A DNA stretch of 64,000 bases from Shimia aestuarii (GTDB taxonomy: Bacteria; Pseudomonadota; Alphaproteobacteria; Rhodobacterales; Rhodobacteraceae). Within the stretch, counting starts at the first letter, position 1, and each line of letters starts with the position of its first letter. The notes beneath the pieces were generated by a model, which was not told the DNA's origin, ran no database searches, and worked only from the letters and a program-made list of their open reading frames with translations. The position numbers and the translations under genes are program-made. The DNA lies in assembly GCF_022814865.1 (NCBI RefSeq), contig NZ_JAKVRD010000017.1:1-64000 (forward strand), read 5' to 3'. Below are positions 58,989 through 64,000 of the stretch, piece by piece.

Positions 58989-61359
58989 TGTCCCCAATCG
59001 CGCGGCGCACGCCCAAGCATTGCTTCAGGCCATCGACGCGCTGCCAGATATTCCAGCAGCCGAACTTCCCGGCGTCTATCTGGAAGTACGCTCGCGTATC
59101 GACGAGCGCCTGAAGAAAGGCAGCCTCGACGCTAGTGGCCTGACTCTCCTTCGCGTCGCCGAGACCCCTGATCCCGGTGGCACCGAAGAGCGCGCGACGG
59201 TGTTTGCGACAGCCAAGGGTATTGAAAAGCTGCGCAAGAAGGTCGAGCAGTTTCGGACGGAAGACACACCCGACCGGGAAAAGGATGGTGAATTCATCCC
59301 AGGCCGTCCGAAGAACGCGGATCTGGTGCAGAGCGTCGCTGCCATCACGGAAGCGGGATTGCGTGCCCTCTGGCGCAGCCCTTCAGGCAAATTTCCAGCA
59401 GCGGATGTTGCGACCATCTGGGAGGTTTGGCTCGAGCCTCAAATGACCGAAGGTTTCGTCGCGGCCGCACCAAACTATGGCGTTACCGTGGGAGCAGATC
59501 GGCTGGAGTTTCCCGAAGATATCGTTGTGATCGTAGAGGCCGATCGCAATCAGCTCGCCCAAGCCGTCCGCCGACTAGGCGGCGTGCGCGCCCTTGCTGC
59601 TCCCACCATCACAGCGGATTTCTTCGACGGCTTGCCGGTGGCAGAACAGGCGCAGTGGGTCGACGAACTCGCGGGTCGTACGACCTACACTGACAATCCC
59701 GATCCTAGCTACGTCACGCTTTTGGATACCGGTGTCAGTCGCGCGCATCCTCTCATTCAGCCGGCGCTCAGCGTGGATGACCGACATGCCGCCAACCCGG
59801 CCTGGGGGCTGGAGGATGTGAAGGGCCATGGCACGCAGATGGGAGGACTGGCGCTCTTTGGAGACCTGACGCCGAAACTGCACCAGGCGAATCCGGTTTC
59901 TGTCGTGAACCGTCTGGAATCCGTGAAGCTGCTGCCTGATGCAGGGATGAACCCGCATCATCTCCTCGGCGCGGTTACCAGGCAGGCGATCAATACAGTA
60001 GAACAGGTCGGCCCCCGGCGCCGGACCTTCACCATGACCACGACGACGGGTGAGGACACCCCGCATGACGGCGCGCCGACGTCCTGGTCGACGGAGGTCG
60101 ATCAGCTCGCCGCCGGTGTTTCAGGTGAGGTGAAACAACAACGCTTGGTGCTTGTCTCCGCAGGGAATACCGACAACTTCACCTTTGGTGCCGGAAACTA
60201 CCTGGACCGATGCGATCACGAAGACAACGAAATCGAGTCGCCTGCCCAAGCGTGGAATGTTCTGTCTGTTGGGGCCTTTACAGAGAAGACCGTACTGCCA
60301 GACGGAGAGCCGGCCCAGGCGCTTGCACCATTCGGCGATCTATCGCCAGCTTCGAGAACTGCATCGTGGTCGTCCCATTGGCCGAACAAGCCGGACGTCG
60401 TCCTTGAGGGTGGAAACTGGGCGCTAAGTGCCATGCCACCGCCAATGCGGCATGGATGGTTATCGCTGCTTTCGACTCACCACAATTACCCAGTCCGATC
60501 CTTCACATTCACCTTCGATACCAGCGCGGCGACCGCGCTTGCCGCGAAGGATGTAACGGAACTCTGGTCGGACTATCCGACGCTTTGGCCCGAGACAGTG
60601 CGTGGTCTCTACGTGTCGTCAGCGCGGTGGACGCAGCAGATGCGTGCGCATCTGCCGGCCCAGCCAAACAAGGGTCACTTCACGCCCCTTTTTCAGCGCT
60701 ATGGGTATGGTGTGCCGGACATGGCGCGTGCCCGCCGCAGCGCGTCGAACGCGCTGACCCTCATCGTGGAAGATACGATTACGCCGTACGGGATTTCAGA
60801 GAAGACCGGCGGTGATGTCCACAATGAAATGAAGCTGTTCGCCCTTCCCTGGCCCGTTGAGGCTTTGCGCGCGCTCGGCAATGCCGATGTGACCTTGCGG
60901 GTGGCACTCAGTAGCTTTATCGCTCCGAACCCGTCCGAAGCCTCGCGCGGCGTTCGGTATCGCTACGCGTCCCACAACTTACGTTTCCAACTCAATCGCG
61001 CTGGCGAGAACGAAGCCCAATTTCTGGCCCGGATCAGCAAGGCGGCCGAACAGCCCGATGGTCCTGCAAGCGACGAAGATGATCTTTGGGACTTCGGTAG
61101 CAATCGGCGCCATGTCGGGTCGCTCCATATAGATCAGCTGACATGCAGGGCTTCAGATCTGGCGCGGCGCAACTTGCTGGCTGTTCACCCAGTCACCGGT
61201 TGGTGGAAGTCGAAAAAGCTTCTCGCTGAGAGTTTGCCTTCCGTACGCTACGCACTGATTGTGGAAATCGACGCAGCAGAGTTGGACACCGAGCTCTACG
61301 CCGAGGTTCAAGTTGCTGTTGACGCATTGATTGCCGCTCAAGCAGTTGTACAAGTCTGA
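58888..61359 (+). CDS. Subtilisin-like (S8) serine protease partner
   Basis: The 823-residue protein has an N-terminal helical region of about 250 residues and an S8 peptidase domain. The triad is Asp280 (VTLLDTGVSRAHP), His314 (VKGHGTQMGGLAL) and probably Ser546 (FDTSAATALAAK), with the oxyanion Asn in VLVSAGNTDNF. The usual GTSMA is DTSAA, a variant. No signal peptide is present, so it acts in the cytoplasm, which is unusual for S8 enzymes and fits a regulated killing or defence role. ATG 58894 is an alternative start. A long C-terminal beta-rich part (about 620-820) follows. Confidence 0.88.
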   Translation: MTMARDLRHFHLRNLGQPRPFQAKGGGGSKRPSDVPNRAAHAQALLQAIDALPDIPAAELPGVYLEVRSRIDERLKKGSLDASGLTLLRVAETPDPGGTEERATVFATAKGIEKLRKKVEQFRTEDTPDREKDGEFIPGRPKNADLVQSVAAITEAGLRALWRSPSGKFPAADVATIWEVWLEPQMTEGFVAAAPNYGVTVGADRLEFPEDIVVIVEADRNQLAQAVRRLGGVRALAAPTITADFFDGLPVAEQAQWVDELAGRTTYTDNPDPSYVTLLDTGVSRAHPLIQPALSVDDRHAANPAWGLEDVKGHGTQMGGLALFGDLTPKLHQANPVSVVNRLESVKLLPDAGMNPHHLLGAVTRQAINTVEQVGPRRRTFTMTTTTGEDTPHDGAPTSWSTEVDQLAAGVSGEVKQQRLVLVSAGNTDNFTFGAGNYLDRCDHEDNEIESPAQAWNVLSVGAFTEKTVLPDGEPAQALAPFGDLSPASRTASWSSHWPNKPDVVLEGGNWALSAMPPPMRHGWLSLLSTHHNYPVRSFTFTFDTSAATALAAKDVTELWSDYPTLWPETVRGLYVSSARWTQQMRAHLPAQPNKGHFTPLFQRYGYGVPDMARARRSASNALTLIVEDTITPYGISEKTGGDVHNEMKLFALPWPVEALRALGNADVTLRVALSSFIAPNPSEASRGVRYRYASHNLRFQLNRAGENEAQFLARISKAAEQPDGPASDEDDLWDFGSNRRHVGSLHIDQLTCRASDLARRNLLAVHPVTGWWKSKKLLAESLPSVRYALIVEIDAAELDTELYAEVQVAVDALIAAQAVVQV

Positions 61360-61464
61360 CTTTAATCGAAACTCCGCGCGGCACTTCCGATCTAGCAGTC
61401 TCATCTACACCGGAACGCCATATGAAGTGGCAGTTCGATCGCTCTATTGAAGCAAGCACAGCAA

Positions 61465-61494
61465 AAGGGGAACCGTGAACCCACGGCTCCCCTT
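61465..61494 (-). terminator. Terminator after the tandem DUF736 gene
   Basis: A 13-base stem with one mismatch (AAGGGGAACCGTG / CACGGCTCCCCTT), loop AACC, lies 32 bases beyond the stop of the minus-strand gene and is followed on that strand by TTTTGC. It lies between convergent genes and may serve both. Confidence 0.75.
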
Positions 61495-61525
61495 GCAGTT
61501 CAGATGTTCAAGCCTCGTACCAAGG

Positions 61526-62254
61526 TCACGCGACCAGCGAGAGCCCCGTGCCCGCGTCCTGCGGTTGCTCACCGCTGTCGATGAACGGGATGATCGAGAA
61601 AGTCTGGCCACCGCGCTGTTCTTCGTTCTGGACGGCGTTGACACGCAGGTCGCCATCGGGCGTGTTGATCAGCAGCGAAAGGTAGTCATTGCCCGTGCGG
61701 CTGCTCTTGGCCATCCACGCCGAGCCAACGCGGATCGGTGTGCCCCGGGGCGAGCTGACCTCGATGCGGTAGTCAGGGTGGGTCTCCTCGGTCTTGTAGC
61801 TGTTCTCGATCAGCATGAACTCCAGATCGAACATCATATTGGCGATGTAGCCGGTGAAGGCGTTGTCAGCGTCCATGGCGGTGAGCTCGCCCGAGATCGA
61901 GCCGGATTTCATCAGACCGTTCGAGACCAACGGGATGATCTCGAATTCGCCGCTCTGGGCCGCGCGCGCCTCTTTCGTCTGCACCGCGTTGACCCGGAAC
62001 GGGCCGAGGCCCACATCGATCTGCATGGAGATGTAGGGGTTACCGCTGGTATTGCCGGTCTCGTTCCAGGCTGTGCCGATGCGCACCTTGCGGCCCGACT
62101 TGTTGACCGCGGTTACATCAAAATCCGGGCTGCGTTCGGACATCTTGGCCCGTGCCTCGAGCTGGATGGCAATGTCAAAGCGCGTCGAATGGATCATGCC
62201 GGTGTATTCGGCGGCTGCGGTCTCGACGTTGCGGGTGAGGGTTCCTGCGAACAT
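61526..62254 (-). CDS. Tandem DUF736-like plasmid protein
   Basis: From ATG 62254 (AAAGGAACC site) the 242-residue protein holds two copies of a DUF736-like unit: FDVTAVNKSGRKVRIGTAWN with YISMQIDVGLGPFRVNAVQ, and YRIEVSSPRGTPIRVGSAWM with YLSLLINTPDGDLRVNAVQ. DUF736 genes are common on rhizobial and Rhodobacteraceae plasmids near transfer genes. Biochemical role is not known. The frame is open to 62338, but the N-terminal FAGTLTRNVETAAAEYTGMI supports the later start. Confidence 0.8.
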   Translation of the reverse strand: MFAGTLTRNVETAAAEYTGMIHSTRFDIAIQLEARAKMSERSPDFDVTAVNKSGRKVRIGTAWNETGNTSGNPYISMQIDVGLGPFRVNAVQTKEARAAQSGEFEIIPLVSNGLMKSGSISGELTAMDADNAFTGYIANMMFDLEFMLIENSYKTEETHPDYRIEVSSPRGTPIRVGSAWMAKSSRTGNDYLSLLINTPDGDLRVNAVQNEEQRGGQTFSIIPFIDSGEQPQDAGTGLSLVA

Positions 62255-62361
62255 GGGATGGTTCCTTTTGGATTGGCCGGTGCCTGACGTCCTTGCCAGC
62301 GCATCCGGGATTGCTTTCTCGACCCCTTGAGGGATCACAAATCAGAAAGCTTGCTTTCCCT

Positions 62362-62682
62362 TTATGCCCCGCCCCCAGCTTCGCGATGCCGTCTGAGTAG
62401 GTGTGCCGCCGCGCCCCCGGGTGCTGCGCCCCTCTCCTGCCCGTCTGATCTTGATTGGCGGCCCGGATTTTCCGCAGCGTCCTTCGATTGCGCGATGAAG
62501 AACTCCGCCTCTTTGCCATTCAACCGTTGCCCTTCCCAGTCGGTCAGACCGATGCAGCTGCCGTTCGGCAGAAAGCTGATCAGGTACTGACCGAGCCGAT
62601 CCTTTTGGACAACGTAGCCGGTATTGGCCCAGTGCACGGTCTGGCCGGCATCGACGGCCGCCTTGATGTCATCGAGTGTCAT
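62362..62682 (-). CDS. Small plasmid protein of unknown function
   Basis: A 106-residue frame: TLDDIKAAVDAGQTVHWANT, GYVVQKDRLGQYLISFLPNG, GLTDWEGQRLNGKEAEFFI. The first 70 residues look like a compact domain conserved on such plasmids; the C-terminal RQSRSDGQERGAAPGGAAA is low in complexity. A GGAGG site lies before the ATG. Confidence 0.65.
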   Translation of the reverse strand: MTLDDIKAAVDAGQTVHWANTGYVVQKDRLGQYLISFLPNGSCIGLTDWEGQRLNGKEAEFFIAQSKDAAENPGRQSRSDGQERGAAPGGAAAHLLRRHREAGGGA

Positions 62683-62721
62683 GCGAACCTCCTTACGAAG
62701 AATGGTGGGGAAACGACGCAG

Positions 62722-62747
62722 GAAGCCCGGTCATCGAACCGGGCTTC
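62722..62747 (-). terminator. Terminator after the DUF6915-like gene
   Basis: A perfect 10-bp stem GAAGCCCGGT / ACCGGGCTTC with a six-base loop lies 35 bases past the stop at 62782 on the minus strand. Confidence 0.65.
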
Positions 62748-62781
62748 ACTGCAGCATTTGTTTGGCAAACGGCCGAGGCTG

Positions 62782-63243
62782 TCAGGCACCTTGCGTGGCT
62801 TGTGTCGCGCGCGCCGCCATCCAATCCTTCAAGCCAAGAACTGTTCTGCCGGCGGCGACGTCGGAGGCCCAGGCAACCCTTGGGTCGCCGCAGGGCTCGG
62901 AGCCGACATGCCGGTCGATGTGGCCATTGGCCACCCATGGCTCGGGCTGGATCCGACGCAGCCAGTCCGCCATGCTCGGGATGCGGCCTTGGCAATCTTC
63001 ACGGACATGCTGCTCACCGATCCAGCGCACGGGAATGTCCCGACCCGCGCTATTGGTCAGGGTCAGGCCGAAGACACGTTCGGATTCGAACAGGCCTTGG
63101 GAATGATGACGCAAGGCGCGGTGCGTGAAGAGCGCGAGGTGCTCTTTCGAGGCGTCGAACCATTCGTGCACGGCCTGATAGTCAGACGGCACCCCGCCGA
63201 ATTTCCGGGCAGAGCTTTCAGCGTGATGAAGCGGATGTGCCAT
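62782..63243 (-). CDS. DUF6915-like plasmid protein
   Basis: From ATG 63243 the 153-residue protein reads AHPLHHAESSARKFGGVPSD, EWFDASKEHLALFTHRALRH, IGEQHVREDCQGRIPSMADW, LRRIQPEPWVANG. The His-rich pattern matches the DUF6915 family as I recall it, common on plasmids near DUF736 genes. The clustered His residues (HPLHH, HRALRHHSQG) could bind a metal. It starts one base after the stop of the next upstream gene. Confidence 0.72.
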   Translation of the reverse strand: MAHPLHHAESSARKFGGVPSDYQAVHEWFDASKEHLALFTHRALRHHSQGLFESERVFGLTLTNSAGRDIPVRWIGEQHVREDCQGRIPSMADWLRRIQPEPWVANGHIDRHVGSEPCGDPRVAWASDVAAGRTVLGLKDWMAARATQATQGA

Positions 63244-63244
63244 C

Positions 63245-63631
63245 TCACAGTCCCTCGTCATGGCTGTGCGAGCATTCAACGTAGCGGTCCGCATGATCGA
63301 GCGTGATGCTGTCGTCGCGCAAGTCCCAGGTCAGCGTGCCATAGCCGCCTTCGTTGTTCTCGAACCCAGGGTGATGGTGATAGGCGAGCGACCAGGCGAA
63401 GTCGCCAACCTCTGTGGCAAGCGCCTCCGACAGTTGGACCTCTGCAGGCTGCACCGTCACATCCTCGACATTGCCGGAGTCGCCATAGCCTTCGTATTCG
63501 GCAGTGACCCCGCTGATGCCAAGCGCACGTAGTTGCGCGAGCAGCTCCGTTCGGGATGCCTTCAAGGTGGTTTCGCGCTCTGCACGCCACTGAGCCGCCA
63601 TTGCGGCATAGTCGATCTGGGGATTGGTCAT
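63245..63631 (-). CDS. DUF6878-like plasmid protein
   Basis: From ATG 63631 (GAGGACAG site) the 128-residue acidic protein reads WRAERETTLKASRTELLAQL, RALGISGVTAEYEGYGDSGN, VEDVTVQPAEVQ, AWSLAYHHHPGFENNEGGYG, TLTWDLRDDSITLDHADRYV. The YEGYGDSGNVED and HPGxxxNEGGxG landmarks fit the DUF6878 family as I recall it. Role unknown. Co-transcribed with the DUF6915-like gene. Confidence 0.72.
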   Translation of the reverse strand: MTNPQIDYAAMAAQWRAERETTLKASRTELLAQLRALGISGVTAEYEGYGDSGNVEDVTVQPAEVQLSEALATEVGDFAWSLAYHHHPGFENNEGGYGTLTWDLRDDSITLDHADRYVECSHSHDEGL

Positions 63632-63752
63632 GGGACTGTCCTCTTGTCTGCAATTGGGGGGCCGGGTGTGGCATTGGTCAGCGCGCGCCCGGAAAGCGCA
63701 GCCCGGGCAAACCCCGATCCGCGACGCCCGACCCAAAGCCCGCTTTGACTTT

Positions 63753-64000
63753 TCAGGCGGCTTGTTCTGACGTCATGGCGGCTTCCTGCCCCACGATCCG
63801 GGCCAGAATGCTTCCCGTGTCGATCCCGTCCCCATGCGGCAGGAACACCCGCAGCTGGAAGGCGATGATCTCCGTGAAACACCCCATTGCCTTGAGGCCA
63901 TCAATCATGCCCCGATCCGCGCCGCCCAGCTCGAGGCGCATCTCGCCTGCGACACGGCGACGGGTCAGGGTCAGACCCCGGCCCAGATCGACAGGCGCGG
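63753..64000 (-). CDS. C-terminal end of a large plasmid protein, possibly strawberry-notch-like (partial)
   Basis: The frame is open from the window edge to a TGA at 63753 and reads APVDLGRGLTLTRRRVAGEM, RLELGGADRGMIDGLKAMGC, FTEIIAFQLRVFLPHG, ending MTSEQAA. The KAMGCFTEIIxxQLRVFLP segment recalls the C-terminus of strawberry-notch-type helicase proteins common beside DUF736/DUF6878 genes on Rhodobacteraceae plasmids. Only about 80 residues are visible, so the family is a suggestion. Confidence 0.5.
   Translation of the reverse strand, partial: APVDLGRGLTLTRRRVAGEMRLELGGADRGMIDGLKAMGCFTEIIAFQLRVFLPHGDGIDTGSILARIVGQEAAMTSEQAA

Overview
The window looks like part of a conjugative plasmid, or an integrated plasmid-like element, from an alphaproteobacterium, most likely a Rhodobacteraceae (Roseobacter-group) strain. 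The reasons are the high G+C codon use, the gene families present (VirB/VirD4 transfer genes, DUF736, DUF6915 and DUF6878-like genes, DUF2493), the many ATGA/TGATG gene overlaps, and the frequent GTG/TTG starts. No replication or partition genes, rRNA or tRNA genes were seen. Family assignments rest on reading the proteins, not on database searches.

Region 1 (1-31.7 kb) is a metal-resistance island with much insertion-sequence scarring. It opens with the end of a Tn3-family transposon (transposase C-terminus and 38-bp inverted repeat), which has cut off the 3' end of a CusF-like copper-chaperone gene. Then come a copA-copB copper-oxidase pair, an IS6-family remnant interrupted by a complete IS3-family element, and a co-oriented run: multicopper oxidase, dsbB, L,D-transpeptidase, a Met-rich EF-hand protein, DUF302, lgt, a copper P-type ATPase and an APC permease. 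After an IS5-family scar fused to the 5' end of ccdA there is a second L,D-transpeptidase, a zinc/cadmium-type P-type ATPase, an mntR-type regulator, and an eleven-gene leftward operon (SCO, dsbB, dsbA-like, PCuAC, SCO, M23 peptidase, DUF411, ZIP, lspA, lnt, small membrane protein). A MerR-family regulator, a CDF-type transporter, a transglutaminase-like protein and a CzcD-like transporter follow. At least five MerR-type operator/promoter elements with a common dyad are spread across this island, so it probably works as one metal-induced regulon. Its products export metal and rebuild the periplasm: copper oxidation and chaperones, disulfide formation, peptidoglycan cross-linking and lipoprotein maturation.

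Region 2 (32-55.1 kb) is a VirB/VirD4 conjugation system: virB1, B2, B3, B4, a VirB7-like lipoprotein, a second lytic transglycosylase, B5, B8, B9, B10, B11, two small genes and B6 on the plus strand. virD4, a VirD2-type relaxase and a MobC-like gene lie on the minus strand. A near-palindromic AT-rich element recurs upstream of three of these transcription units.

Between virB6 and virD4 (45.8-50.0 kb) sits the most interesting insert, a lower-G+C three-gene cassette. It encodes a ComEC-like metallo-beta-lactamase-fold protein, a single polypeptide carrying ubiquitin-type E2, E1 and JAB (deubiquitinase-like) domains, and a four-helix membrane protein. It looks like a conflict or defence module built on bacterial ubiquitin-like conjugation, but no ubiquitin-like protein is encoded beside it.

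Region 3 (55.1-64 kb) is the plasmid accessory and backbone zone: repeat-rich non-coding DNA (oriT candidate), a DUF2493 protein, an AAA+ ATPase overlapping a subtilisin-like protease (a second probable defence pair), a tandem DUF736 protein, DUF6915- and DUF6878-like genes, and the C-terminal end of a large protein that runs out of the window.
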